DNA of 64,000 nt from Bergeyella porcorum (GCF_042427575.1 NZ_JBHMFD010000012.1:62001-126000), one strand, 5' to 3'. Positions 16,271 to 25,075 are shown, numbered from the stretch's first letter. Program-made: numbers and translations. The notes: generated by a model from the sequence alone, not told the origin.

Positions 16271-18041
16271 TAGAAGGAAGTGTTTTAAGGAAGGCTTCTA
16301 TATCCGTACTGGCGTCTAATCCTAGTTTTTGTTTTATGCGGTATTTTGCCATTCTGATACTTTTGACTTCTACATTGAAGATATTCGCCAATGTTTTATT
16401 GTCTGCTCCAATAAAAATATAGGCACAGATTTTTTCGTCTCGTTTGGATAGTTTATTATCGCTTAGTTTACCAAGGTTTTTGAAAAAATCAGGATGTATA
16501 TTTTTGAGGTCAGCATCTGATATTTCAGAAGTTATATCTACTTTTTTAAGTACCTTTTTTATATTATAGTATTCTGGTTCGTTATTGATTTCTTGTTTGA
16601 TACTATTAATGGCATTATTTTTTTGTTGAATTTCAAGTGCTCTAATGAGAGCTTCTTTTTGTAATTTTTCTTGCTCTATCTCTAAGCGGATTTTAATTTC
16701 TTGTTCTAACTTTAAGTTTTGCTCTGCCAGTTCTTTTTCTTTTACTAGAGTTTTTTCTTTTTCGTGTAAGAGGGAAATGGCATTACGGGAGTTTTTTCTA
16801 TAAAAATATAGAATAGCGACGGATAGAAAGCATATAATAAGAAGTAATAATATTAAGATTCCTCCTAACAAATTTTTTCTTTTGCTGAATGATAAATTTT
16901 CTTTAAGTCTTTCATTTTCAAATTTATCTTCTAATATTCTTACCTGATTGGCGGTTTCTTTATCAAATTCTTTTTTGTTATAAATCTGTAATGTTTCAGA
17001 GTGTTCTAATGCTTTTTGATAATTTTCCTCCTGTTTATATAATTCTATCAGAGCAGTTAATACGCTGATAATAGTATATGTAGCAGGTCTTTTTTCTTCT
17101 TTTGTTAAGTTTGTTAGAGCGGTTTCAAGGTACTTTTTGGCTCTTTGGGTGTCCCCTTCATCTATTGCCAGCATAGCTCTTATACCAAGCATATTTGCTC
17201 TTACTTCATAGGCAAAATCTGATGTAAGTGGTAGAGTGTTATTTTTATCTAAATATTTTAAAACACTGTCTTTTAGAGCCTTTTTTTGCTGCTTTTTCAT
17301 TTCTGTAAAGAAATGATCGGCAAGATTGACATTGATGATGGCATAGTTATAATCAATAATTGGCTTTGGATTGTCATTATATATATCCTGACATAGATAC
17401 AAATAATAGGTGATGCTATCTTTATATTTTTTATCGTGAGTCTTTTCATAAGTAAATCTCATACTATTAGATTTAGCAAAGTAACTATCCATTAGAATAT
17501 TAGGATTATTACTTTTTTTTGCCCATTTAATAGCAAGGTCTGCGTATTTATTAGTTATCTTATAGTCTTCCCATTTGGAATGAATAGCATAGAGAAGATA
17601 GAAAGCAATGGTTGGTAAATAAGGATTAGCAGAGGATGGATTTTTTTCAACATATTCTTGAATCCGTTTAGAGTATTGTACGGCAACTGTAGTTCTATCA
17701 GTCTGTTTATTGTAGTACATTTGAGCTAACCATCCATAAGCAGTGGCTTCTTTATTTTTGCTTTTATTACCAATGTCTTCTGCTTTTTGGGCATACAGTT
17801 TTGCTTTTTCAAAATCATCTATAGTGATGTAAAATCTTGTATAAGCAAAATAGATTTCGGGTAAAGCTTCTGGCTTATATTTTTTAGCATATTCTTCTTG
17901 TTCGGTTATGATATCCAAAGCCTTGTGAAGTTGTCTTTCCACTCTGTACTTATCTACTTTTATTAATTCTTGGGAAATATTTTGCCCCTTGGCATATAGG
18001 GTATAGAATATCAGAAATAGTAAAAATAGCGATTGCTTCAT
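16254..18041 (-). CDS. TPR-containing membrane regulator with C-terminal LuxR-like helix-turn-helix
   Basis: The ATG at 18041 (MKQSLFLLFLIFYTLYAKGQ) starts with a signal peptide, so I prefer it to in-frame ATGs 27-30 bases upstream. The 595-residue protein has a periplasmic TPR-like region (about 20-390), one membrane segment (LLGGILILLLLIICFLSV, about 395-418), and a coiled coil. A C-terminal HTH of LuxR type follows (LSKRDEKICAYIFIGADNKT ... SIRMAKYRIKQKL). Such proteins are widespread in Bacteroidota and are thought to couple periplasmic signals to transcription; targets are not known. The divergent gene pair at 18270 is a candidate target. Confidence 0.8.
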   Translation of the reverse strand: MKQSLFLLFLIFYTLYAKGQNISQELIKVDKYRVERQLHKALDIITEQEEYAKKYKPEALPEIYFAYTRFYITIDDFEKAKLYAQKAEDIGNKSKNKEATAYGWLAQMYYNKQTDRTTVAVQYSKRIQEYVEKNPSSANPYLPTIAFYLLYAIHSKWEDYKITNKYADLAIKWAKKSNNPNILMDSYFAKSNSMRFTYEKTHDKKYKDSITYYLYLCQDIYNDNPKPIIDYNYAIINVNLADHFFTEMKKQQKKALKDSVLKYLDKNNTLPLTSDFAYEVRANMLGIRAMLAIDEGDTQRAKKYLETALTNLTKEEKRPATYTIISVLTALIELYKQEENYQKALEHSETLQIYNKKEFDKETANQVRILEDKFENERLKENLSFSKRKNLLGGILILLLLIICFLSVAILYFYRKNSRNAISLLHEKEKTLVKEKELAEQNLKLEQEIKIRLEIEQEKLQKEALIRALEIQQKNNAINSIKQEINNEPEYYNIKKVLKKVDITSEISDADLKNIHPDFFKNLGKLSDNKLSKRDEKICAYIFIGADNKTLANIFNVEVKSIRMAKYRIKQKLGLDASTDIEAFLKTLPSNENSL

Positions 18042-18179
18042 TGTTTTTTTTATTTGGTAAATATCCATCACAAATATACGATATTATTTCACTATTTGAT
18101 TTTGATAAATATTTTCAATAATTAAATGGTATTTTTGTAAATCACTTATAACCATAATATTACAGTGTGTATTTTATGA

Positions 18180-18237
18180 TGTAGACACTTTGTAGACACT
18201 CTTTTTTAGAAGAATAGCAGTAGGTGATATACTTTTG
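18180..18237 (+). promoter_or_regulatory. Promoter with tandem TGTAGACACT boxes
   Basis: TGTAGACACT occurs twice, at 18180-18189 and 18191-18200, exactly 11 bases apart, one helical turn. A -7 box TACTTTTG lies at 18230-18237 and the next gene begins at 18270. The boxes sit where an activator would bind, in the divergent gap next to the TPR/LuxR-type regulator. Confidence 0.6.
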
Positions 18238-18269
18238 CACTCAGAAATACAAACAAATAACAATTTAAA

Positions 18270-18725
18270 ATGAGAGATTTCCAAAGTGTAAAGATTTCAT
18301 CAAAGTTTACAAATGCAAGTTATGTGGGAGGAATTATTTTGTTACTGATATTTCCTATAGTAACACTAGCAGGAATTATGATGGCAGATACGATTATAGA
18401 TGCAATAATAATTTTAGTAATTGATTTGATTTTGTTGGTGGTTTCGGGATATACTTTGTTATATTTATCAAAAGCAAAAATCATAAATAATCAATTTTAC
18501 TTAAAAAAGTTATTCCGTCCAGAGAAGCAATATCCATTATCAGCATTGGTTGCTCTTGATGTATATGATTGGGGAAGTACCACTTATATTCTCTTTACAA
18601 TGGATGAAGATGGACATAAGGAGAAATATATGGTCTATATTGCTAGAGATATTATATATGGAGGAGAAAAAATCAATTCCGAAGAAATTCTAAAAGAAAT
18701 TTTGTCTGAAAATTTAAAAAGATAA
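18270..18725 (+). CDS. Hypothetical membrane protein with two N-terminal membrane segments
   Basis: I do not recognise this 151-residue protein. Two hydrophobic segments (about residues 18-42 and 45-68) are followed by a soluble part of about 80 residues containing RPEKQYPLSALVALDVYDWG, likely cytoplasmic. The arrangement resembles small PH-like-domain membrane proteins, but this is only a shape comparison. It is followed after six bases by another small membrane gene, so the two form an operon. Confidence 0.6.
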   Translation: MRDFQSVKISSKFTNASYVGGIILLLIFPIVTLAGIMMADTIIDAIIILVIDLILLVVSGYTLLYLSKAKIINNQFYLKKLFRPEKQYPLSALVALDVYDWGSTTYILFTMDEDGHKEKYMVYIARDIIYGGEKINSEEILKEILSENLKR

Positions 18726-18731
18726 TAAAAA

Positions 18732-19202
18732 ATGAAATCATTATTGTACACACTTGTCATCCTTTTAGGATTTACGACTAATGTTTATGCAAAAAGAGGA
18801 ATTCCCGTAGGTAAAGAAGAAGTACTAAAAGAAGTAGCTGATTTACCTAAAACAGAATATTATCAATTAGATGATGGTAGTTATTTAGATTTAGGAATTA
18901 AGTATGAGCGTCTTGTTTTCGGATTTCCAATATGGCTTACTAAGGAACCAGAGTTTGTGGGAATTAGTAATTTACATAAGGATAGTTATTATGAATTAAC
19001 TCCCGAAGAAGTGAAAGAAATAGCAAAAGAAAATAATCTTAATTTAGAGGAACTTAAAAAGCTAGGATTTTCTGAAAAATATTTAGGCTTAGCACTTTTT
19101 CCGTTGGCTATTCTTTTATATGTACTGTGGCAAAAGTTTGTGGTATCTCGTGGTAAAGATGACATTATCAATGATTCCACTGAATCTGATAGCAATAAAT
19201 AA
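18732..19202 (+). CDS. Hypothetical exported protein with C-terminal membrane anchor
   Basis: Not recognised. The 156 residues start with a signal peptide (cleavage likely after VYAK). An exported part of about 85 residues follows, then one membrane segment (LGLALFPLAILLYVLWQKFV, about 117-137) and a short charged tail. It is the second gene of the pair that begins at 18270 and is followed by a terminator. The pairing suggests joint work at the envelope. Confidence 0.6.
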   Translation: MKSLLYTLVILLGFTTNVYAKRGIPVGKEEVLKEVADLPKTEYYQLDDGSYLDLGIKYERLVFGFPIWLTKEPEFVGISNLHKDSYYELTPEEVKEIAKENNLNLEELKKLGFSEKYLGLALFPLAILLYVLWQKFVVSRGKDDIINDSTESDSNK

Positions 19203-19250
19203 TAGCTAATTATTCTTTTCCATAAATTATAAAAACTTTTAAGAAGGAAA

Positions 19251-19277
19251 GCTGTCTCTCAAAAGAGATGGCTTTTT
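19251..19277 (+). terminator. Terminator after the small membrane gene pair
   Basis: GCTGTCTC pairs with GAGATGGC (two G-U pairs), loop of six bases, then five T. Confidence 0.75.
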
Positions 19278-19291
19278 GTTGTTAAAAGTCT

Positions 19292-19299
19292 TACTTTTG
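19292..19299 (+). promoter_or_regulatory. Probable lnt -7 box
   Basis: TACTTTTG fits TAnnTTTG, 24 bases before the lnt start; no well-spaced -33 box is seen. Confidence 0.55.
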
Positions 19300-19322
19300 T
19301 AAAAAAATAGAATTATCCCCTT

Positions 19323-20969
19323 ATGCTGAAATACATATTACTTTCACTAATTTCTGCTGTGCTCCTATCATTATCTTGGCCCACTTACGGAATACCCTTT
19401 TTCATTTTCTTTGCATTAGTCCCATTGTTGATGGCTGAGCATCAGATTTCTAAATTTTCATCCATCAAAAAGAAAGGTTGGGCAGTATTTGGGATAGCTT
19501 ACCTCTGTTTTTTAGTGTGGAATATCGTTACTACAGGTTGGCTTTATGGTTCTAAAAATCCAGATGGCAGCCATTCTCTGATGGCAGTATTATTCCCTGT
19601 TTTAGCCAATTCTTTACTATATACTTTGGTTTTCATCTGCTACCATCATTACAAAAAAATACAAGGAACTTATTGGGGACTTGCCTTTTTTGTAGCAATA
19701 TGGATGGCGTTTGAAAAATTTCACCTTTCGTGGGAGCTCACTTGGCCTTGGCTCAATCTGGGCAATGCCTTTTCAGAATATCCTAAATTTATCCAATGGT
19801 ATGATACTTTTGGGGCAACAGGTGGCAGTTTTTGGATTCTTCTCATTAATATTTTCATATTCTACACTTTGAGAATTTGGGAAGTGGAACGAAAAAGAAA
19901 AACCCTCATCAAAAATAGTATTATCGTATGTTTGAGTATTGGGATTCCTATGTTGATTTCCATTGTGAAATACCATCAGTTCGATAAAAAGCCGATTGGA
20001 CAAACTAATGTATTGCTACTACAGCCAGACTTAGACCCCTACAATGAAAAGTACTCCAAAGATAGCATACAGATTACCAATGAATTATTACAATTAGCCG
20101 AAGAGCATTCTCCTAAATCAGGTTCTAATACCAAGGTAGATTTTTACATCGGTCCCGAAACTTCTGTGCCAGGGCGTGGCTCCATTCCTGAAACGGGATT
20201 TGAACAAAGTCTTTTGCTTAATACCATCAAGAATTTTCTTTCTACTAAACCTAAAGCTGTGTTTGTAACGGGGATTTCTTCTCATCGTTTTTTTATAGAC
20301 AATAACGATTTTCCTCAGAACGCATATCGTATATCAGAAAATGTTTGGGTAGAAAGCTACAATTCTGCTGTTCAGATTATTCCAAATCAGAAAGTGGAGG
20401 TTTATCACAAGGGAAAATTGGTGCCAGGTGTAGAGATTTTTCCATATATGAATGTACTAAAACCATTGTTGGGTGATGCAATGCTCAATTTGGGAGGCAC
20501 AGTTGCTTCTCTAGGCATAGATGAAGAACGAAAAGCATTTCGCAACCCTTACAATAAGGCAGTTTTAGCACCTATCATCTGTTACGAAAGCATCTATGGT
20601 GAATTTACTACAGAATATGTAAAAAATGGGGCTAACTTTCTAGCCATAATGACCAACGATTCTTGGTGGGGCGTTACACAGGGGCATCAGCAACTTCTTT
20701 CCTATGCTAGGCTAAGAGCTATAGAAACCCGCAGGGAAATTGCAAGGTCTGCCAATAGTGGTATTTCTGCCCACATCAATGCAAAAGGAGACATTGTAGA
20801 AAGCACTCTATATGGAGATGAAACAGCATTATTTGCCACACTTAATCTTTATGATGGTGAAACTTTTTACACCAGAACAGGCGATTTATGGTCCAGAATT
20901 TCTATCTTTGCACTCGGATTTTTATTGTGCTATACGCTAATAAAGAACATTCAGGGGAGAAAAAAATAA
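19323..20969 (+). CDS. lnt: Apolipoprotein N-acyltransferase
   Basis: This 548-residue membrane enzyme adds the third acyl chain to lipoproteins. The first 220 residues are hydrophobic with about six membrane segments. A nitrilase-like domain follows with the three catalytic parts: Glu in GPETSVPG (near residue 280), Lys in VYHKGKLVPGVE (near 363), and Cys in APIICYESIYGE (near 423). A final membrane segment closes the protein (ISIFALGFLLCYTLI). This fits the usual Lnt length of 510-550. Confidence 0.94.
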   Translation: MLKYILLSLISAVLLSLSWPTYGIPFFIFFALVPLLMAEHQISKFSSIKKKGWAVFGIAYLCFLVWNIVTTGWLYGSKNPDGSHSLMAVLFPVLANSLLYTLVFICYHHYKKIQGTYWGLAFFVAIWMAFEKFHLSWELTWPWLNLGNAFSEYPKFIQWYDTFGATGGSFWILLINIFIFYTLRIWEVERKRKTLIKNSIIVCLSIGIPMLISIVKYHQFDKKPIGQTNVLLLQPDLDPYNEKYSKDSIQITNELLQLAEEHSPKSGSNTKVDFYIGPETSVPGRGSIPETGFEQSLLLNTIKNFLSTKPKAVFVTGISSHRFFIDNNDFPQNAYRISENVWVESYNSAVQIIPNQKVEVYHKGKLVPGVEIFPYMNVLKPLLGDAMLNLGGTVASLGIDEERKAFRNPYNKAVLAPIICYESIYGEFTTEYVKNGANFLAIMTNDSWWGVTQGHQQLLSYARLRAIETRREIARSANSGISAHINAKGDIVESTLYGDETALFATLNLYDGETFYTRTGDLWSRISIFALGFLLCYTLIKNIQGRKK

Positions 20970-20997
20970 AATTTTTAAAATAAAAAACCTCTAAATA

Positions 20998-21029
20998 TTT
21001 GTGTATGTAAAATTTTGTTCTTAGTTTTG
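20998..21029 (+). promoter_or_regulatory. Promoter of the ribosomal protein cluster
   Basis: TTTG (20998-21001), 20-base spacer, TAGTTTTG (21022-21029), 40 bases before rpmB. Confidence 0.8.
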
Positions 21030-21068
21030 CACACTCAAATAATTAAGTTGTAAAAAGAACATCGAGAT

Positions 21069-21305
21069 ATGTCAAGAATTTGCCAAATAACAGGAAAGCG
21101 TGCAATGGTTGGTAACAACGTTTCTCACGCTAATAACAAGACGAAGCGTCGTTTTGAGATCAATTTATTAGAGAAGAAATTTTACCTTCCGGAGACAGAA
21201 GAAAGCATTACTTTGAAAGTATCTGCACACGGATTGAGAGTTATCAACAAAGTTGGTATCGAAGAGGCACTAGAAAGAGCAAAAAGAAACGGATTTATTA
21301 AATAA
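21069..21305 (+). CDS. rpmB: 50S ribosomal protein L28
   Basis: This 78-residue protein begins MSRICQITGKRAMVGNNVSH, the typical bL28 start, and contains NKTKRRFEINL. It is first in the rpmB-rpmG-DUF4295 cluster, which is usual in Bacteroidota; rpmG starts eight bases after its stop. Confidence 0.97.
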   Translation: MSRICQITGKRAMVGNNVSHANNKTKRRFEINLLEKKFYLPETEESITLKVSAHGLRVINKVGIEEALERAKRNGFIK

Positions 21306-21313
21306 TAACAGCA

Positions 21314-21496
21314 ATGGCTAAGAAAGGTAATAGAGTACAGGTAATCCTAGAGTGCACAGAGCACAAGGAAAGTGGTATGCCAGGAATGAGCAGATATATT
21401 TCCACTAAAAACAAGAAAAATACTACTGAAAGACTGGAGCTGAAAAAATACAATCCGGTTTTGAAAAAGTACACCCTACACAAAGAAATCAAGTAA
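21314..21496 (+). CDS. rpmG: 50S ribosomal protein L33
   Basis: A protein of 60 residues with VQVILECTEHK and the family pattern of lysines and KYNPVLKKYTLHKE at the end. It lacks the CxxC pairs of the zinc-binding type. It sits between rpmB and the DUF4295 gene. Confidence 0.96.
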   Translation: MAKKGNRVQVILECTEHKESGMPGMSRYISTKNKKNTTERLELKKYNPVLKKYTLHKEIK

Positions 21497-21518
21497 TCAC
21501 TTATAAAGGTATTTTACA

Positions 21519-21671
21519 ATGGCAAAGAAAGTAGTAGCAACACTAAGAGATGGTTCATCTAAGAAAATGACCAAAGTAGTGAAAATGGTAAAGTCGCCTA
21601 AAACAGGTGCTTACGTTTTCGAAGAAAAAGTAATGAATGCTGATGATGTAGATGCATTCTTGAAAAAATAA
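21519..21671 (+). CDS. DUF4295 family small basic protein
   Basis: Fifty residues, starting MAKKVVATLRDGSSKKMTKV and ending DDVDAFLKK. The gene is always found beside rpmB and rpmG in Bacteroidota. The high lysine content, size and place suggest a ribosome component. I recall, without being able to check here, that a Bacteroidota-specific ribosomal protein (bL38) was seen in the Flavobacterium ribosome; whether it is this family needs an alignment. A terminator follows after 31 bases. Confidence 0.9.
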   Translation: MAKKVVATLRDGSSKKMTKVVKMVKSPKTGAYVFEEKVMNADDVDAFLKK

Positions 21672-21702
21672 TGTTATATCAATTATAATATTAATGTATA
21701 TA

Positions 21703-21727
21703 AACCACTCTTTTGAGTGGTTTTTTA
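21703..21727 (+). terminator. Terminator of the ribosomal cluster
   Basis: AACCACTC, loop TTTT, GAGTGGTT, then T-run. Confidence 0.92.
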
Positions 21728-21729
21728 TT

Positions 21730-21737
21730 TATCTTTG
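21730..21737 (+). promoter_or_regulatory. Probable ftsY -7 box
   Basis: TATCTTTG directly downstream of the ribosomal-cluster terminator, giving ftsY its own transcript with a leader of about 45 bases. Confidence 0.65.
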
Positions 21738-21787
21738 CTGGAAATAATAAGAATCCGATTACTTAAATAAAATTTAATCAAAGGAAA

Positions 21788-22741
21788 ATGAGTTGGTTCA
21801 AAAAAATATTTAGCAAACAAGAAAAAGAATCTCTAGATAATGGATTGGAAAAATCTAGCCAAGGATTCTTTGAAAAAATGACCAAAGCCGTTATCGGTAA
21901 AAGCAAAGTAGATGATGAGGTATTGGATGATTTGGAGGAAATCCTCATCGCTTCCGATGTGGGAGCGGCGACTACCATCAAAATCATTGAACGGATAGAA
22001 GCTAGAGTTGCTAGAGATAAATATGTTAATACCAGTGAACTGGATAAAATTTTGCGAGAAGAAATCGCAGCATTACTTTTAGAAAACCCACACCGCCAAT
22101 CTGGAAATATTGACACCAGCAAAAAGCCTTATGTCATTATGGTAGTAGGAGTCAATGGTGTAGGAAAAACCACTACCATTGGTAAATTGGCCCATCAGTT
22201 TAAATCCGAAGGCAAAAAAGTGGTATTGGGAGCTGCAGATACCTTCCGTGCTGCAGCGGTAGATCAGCTTACCATCTGGAGTGAGCGTGTAGGCGTACCA
22301 ATAGTGAAACAAAGTATGGGGTCAGACCCCGCATCGGTAGCCTTTGATACGGTGCAAAGTGCCGTGGCTCAAAATGCTGATGTGGTGATTATAGATACTG
22401 CTGGAAGGCTTCACAATAAAATCAATCTGATGAATGAACTTTCTAAAATAAAACGGGTAATGCAAAAAGTGATTCCCGATGCTCCTCACGAAATTTTGCT
22501 GGTATTAGATGGTTCTACAGGTCAAAATGCCTTTGAACAAGCTAAACAATTTACTGCAGCTACCGAAGTCAATGCTTTAGCGGTGACCAAATTAGATGGT
22601 ACTGCCAAAGGCGGTGTTGTTATAGGTATTTCAGATCAGTTTCAGATTCCTGTGAAATATATTGGTGTGGGTGAAAAGATGACGGATTTACAACTCTTCA
22701 ACGGAGAGGAGTTTGTAGATTCCTTCTTTAGAATGCGATAA
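21788..22741 (+). CDS. ftsY: Signal recognition particle receptor FtsY
   Basis: This 317-residue protein has the N domain (to about 100) and the SRP GTPase domain: G1 GVNGVGKTTTIGKL near residue 119, then DTFRAAAVDQL, DTAGR near 202, TKLDGTAKGG near 261 and the closing GVGEKMTDLQLFNGEEFVDS. It has no long acidic A domain, as is usual in Bacteroidota. It docks ribosome-SRP complexes at the membrane. Confidence 0.97.
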   Translation: MSWFKKIFSKQEKESLDNGLEKSSQGFFEKMTKAVIGKSKVDDEVLDDLEEILIASDVGAATTIKIIERIEARVARDKYVNTSELDKILREEIAALLLENPHRQSGNIDTSKKPYVIMVVGVNGVGKTTTIGKLAHQFKSEGKKVVLGAADTFRAAAVDQLTIWSERVGVPIVKQSMGSDPASVAFDTVQSAVAQNADVVIIDTAGRLHNKINLMNELSKIKRVMQKVIPDAPHEILLVLDGSTGQNAFEQAKQFTAATEVNALAVTKLDGTAKGGVVIGISDQFQIPVKYIGVGEKMTDLQLFNGEEFVDSFFRMR

Positions 22742-22771
22742 ATTTTCACAATTTCCACAAATGTTTATATC

Positions 22772-22806
22772 TTCCCTATTTCTAGTATGGAGTAGGGAAT
22801 TTTTGG
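22772..22806 (+). terminator. Terminator after ftsY
   Basis: TTCCCTA pairs with TAGGGAA, loop of 14 bases, then five T. Confidence 0.75.
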
Positions 22807-22868
22807 TTTAATTTTGGAATACATTAGAGTAAATAAAATATTTATTAACAATTTTAAATCTTAAAACT

Positions 22869-23123
22869 ATGGGAATTTTAACGTGGATTATCTTCGGACT
22901 GATTGCCGGAGCTCTAGCAAAAATGATCGCGCCAGGGAAACAAGCTATGGGGTGGCTGATGACAATTATTCTAGGTATCGTAGGTGCATTTGTAGGTGGA
23001 TGGATAGGAACTTTTCTTGGGTTAGGAACGGTAGATGATTTCAGCCTTGGAAGTATGGCATTAGCTGTAGTAGGAGCCATCATTGTCCTTTGGATTTTCG
23101 GGATGACTTCTAGAAAAGGTTAA
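22869..23123 (+). CDS. GlsB/YeaQ/YmgE family stress response membrane protein
   Basis: This 84-residue protein has three membrane segments and the family pattern: GILTWIIFGLIAGALAKMI, then PGKQAMGWLMTIILGIVGAF with GGWIG, and a last hydrophobic segment. Such transglycosylase-associated proteins are induced by stress, but their action is unknown. A possible -7 box, TAATTTTG, lies at 22809-22816. A terminator follows the stop. Confidence 0.9.
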   Translation: MGILTWIIFGLIAGALAKMIAPGKQAMGWLMTIILGIVGAFVGGWIGTFLGLGTVDDFSLGSMALAVVGAIIVLWIFGMTSRKG

Positions 23124-23152
23124 ACTTTATTGATAATGAAGCAAACAAGAAG

Positions 23153-23176
23153 CTGTCTGAAAAGGGCAGTTTTTTT
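23153..23176 (+). terminator. Terminator after the GlsB-family gene
   Basis: CTGTC pairs with GGCAG (one G-U), 7-base loop, seven T. Confidence 0.65.
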
Positions 23177-23403
23177 ATGCCACTAAATTTTGGTAGGCTG
23201 ATTTTTCTAGAAATATTTTGATGAAAATTTTTCTGAGTAAGCTAAAAACATGGTACATTCAACTCACAGAGGTAACTTTTTAGAGAGAGTAAATAAAAAA
23301 GAGAAGCCAAAATTTTCACTGGGGCAGATTCAACCCCCAAGTACAATTTTTAGATTACAAATTTATAGAATAAACTTTTAAGTTCCTCAAAATTCAATGT
23401 TAA

Positions 23404-23551
23404 TCTAGGCTAAACTCACGAAATTATATTTTGAAGACACTTAATGAATATCAATTGATTACATTTTAACCTTGATTGCTTTTGTAGAAAGTAACGAAAA
23501 TGCAAATCGTTAGTTATTAGTAGTTTATAAATTTCGTGCGTTTAACCTAGA
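23404..23551. repeat. 148-bp element bounded by 25-bp imperfect inverted repeats
   Basis: The left arm (23404-23428, starting TCTAGGCTAAACTCACGAAA) matches the reverse complement of the right arm (23526-23551, ending TTTCGTGCGTTTAACCTAGA) with about four differences. Weaker matches extend outward to AAAATTCA near 23388 and TGAATTTTT near 23568. No gene lies inside. The remainder of 23124-23726 holds a terminator and, at 23683-23712, a minus-strand copy of the TTGAGT-type low-complexity module; otherwise I see nothing. Confidence 0.75.
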
Positions 23552-23726
23552 CAAGATTGACTTTAAATGAATTTTTGAATCGTAAAAAAAACTACTGCCG
23601 TAATTCAGGATAAAAGTTTGGTTTTGATTCTTGCTCAAGTCATTTGTGAAAATTATCTTATTGATTGAAAGTTTATTGCATTAAAACTCAATACTCAACA
23701 TTCAAAACTCAAACCTTTAAAGCCTG

Positions 23727-23758
23727 TTGCGTTATTTCATTTTAATTGAGTACTTTTG
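23727..23758 (+). promoter_or_regulatory. murI promoter
   Basis: TTG (23727-23729), 21-base spacer, TACTTTTG (23751-23758). Transcription should start near 23765, which decides the murI start codon. Confidence 0.7.
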
Positions 23759-23772
23759 CAAAAATTTTCCCA

Positions 23773-24606
23773 TTGAAAAAGAAGAAAAAAGCAGATTATT
23801 CACATCTTAATGCTTTGCAACCCATTGGCGTTTTTGACTCTGGCGTGGGCGGACTTACAGTGGCTAAGGAAATAAAAAGACTATTGCCACACGAGGATTT
23901 AATCTACTTCGGAGATACCAAGCACCTTCCTTATGGTGAGAAATCTAAGGAAGCCATCATAGGCTATGTATCCCGTATCACCGAGTTTTTGCTGGAAAAA
24001 AACTGCAAAGCCATTGTGATAGCTTGTAATTCCGCAACGGCAAATGCTTTGAAGGAAGTCTTAGAGTTGGTAGATGGGAAAATACCAGTGATAGATGTCA
24101 TCAATCCTGTGGCAGAGAAAATCTCTTATGAAATCCATACCAATGTGGGGGTCATTGCGACCAAAGCTACGGTAAGCTCTGGGCTTTACCGCAAGAGCAT
24201 TAGGAAGCATAATAAATTCATCAAAGTAGATGAACTGGCAACGCCATTACTAGTACCAGCCATAGAGGAGGGGTTTAAGAATCATCCCATTACCCACGCT
24301 ATTATTTATAATTATCTGAGTAATAATAAGCTGAAGAATATAGAAACCTTGATTTTAGGTTGCACGCATTATCCACTATTGATGGATGAAATCAAACAAT
24401 ATTATGGCAATAGGGTTCGTGTGATAGACTCCCCGAGCATTGTAGCAAACGAACTGAGAATGGTTTTAGAGCAGCATCGCCTTCTGAATGCAACTTCGCA
24501 CAAAGCCCACTACGAGTTCTATGTTTCTGACCTTACCAAAAACTTTGAGAAAATCTCAAAGAAAATATTTGGAAATACCATTTCATTAGAACTGAAAGAA
24601 TTGTAG
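23773..24606 (+). CDS. murI: Glutamate racemase, probable TTG start
   Basis: The frame is open from a TTG at 23746, but that codon lies upstream of the -7 box and would not be transcribed. The next in-frame start codon is TTG at 23773, giving MKKKKKADYSHLNALQPIGV and 277 residues; no ATG exists before the conserved core. The racemase motifs are clear: FDSGVGGLTVAKEI, YFGDTKHLPYG, VIACNSATANAL with one catalytic cysteine, and ILGCTHYPLL with the other. It supplies D-glutamate for peptidoglycan. Confidence 0.9.
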   Translation: MKKKKKADYSHLNALQPIGVFDSGVGGLTVAKEIKRLLPHEDLIYFGDTKHLPYGEKSKEAIIGYVSRITEFLLEKNCKAIVIACNSATANALKEVLELVDGKIPVIDVINPVAEKISYEIHTNVGVIATKATVSSGLYRKSIRKHNKFIKVDELATPLLVPAIEEGFKNHPITHAIIYNYLSNNKLKNIETLILGCTHYPLLMDEIKQYYGNRVRVIDSPSIVANELRMVLEQHRLLNATSHKAHYEFYVSDLTKNFEKISKKIFGNTISLELKEL

Positions 24607-24608
24607 GC

Positions 24609-25058
24609 TTAAGCTTTGGTATGGCTATCCATCAAGATGGTTACTGGGCCATCGTTAATGAGAGCAACTTTCATATCTGCTCCAAAAATGCCACTTTCTA
24701 CCTTTAGTCCAGATTTTGAAATTTCAGTTTTGAAATATTCAAAAAGGGGAATGGCTTTATCAGGTTTTGCTGCTTTTATAAAGCTGGGGCGATTTCCTTT
24801 TTTATAATCGGCAATGAGTGTAAACTGGCTTACACAAAGTATTTCCCCTTGGATATCCATCACAGAGCGGTTGAGTTTGCCTTCTTCATCTCCGAAAACT
24901 CTTAGATTAAGAATTTTCTGCACTAGCCAATCGGCATCTTGGCTTTCATCATTTTCATCAATCCCGATGAGCAGCATATAGCCTCTGTTGATACTACCTA
25001 CAATGGCATTATCTACTGTAACGCTGGCTTCGGAAACTCTTTGGATTACTACACGCAT
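24609..25058 (-). CDS. dtd: D-aminoacyl-tRNA deacylase
   Basis: This 149-residue protein has the two cross-subunit active-site motifs of bacterial DTD, SQFTLIADYKKG (near residue 78) and NDGPVTILMDS (near 137), plus the N-terminal MRVVIQRVSEASVTV. It removes D-amino acids (and glycine) from mischarged tRNA. It is convergent with murI, two bases apart. Confidence 0.96.
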   Translation of the reverse strand: MRVVIQRVSEASVTVDNAIVGSINRGYMLLIGIDENDESQDADWLVQKILNLRVFGDEEGKLNRSVMDIQGEILCVSQFTLIADYKKGNRPSFIKAAKPDKAIPLFEYFKTEISKSGLKVESGIFGADMKVALINDGPVTILMDSHTKA

Positions 25059-25075
25059 ATTATTATAGAAAAAAA

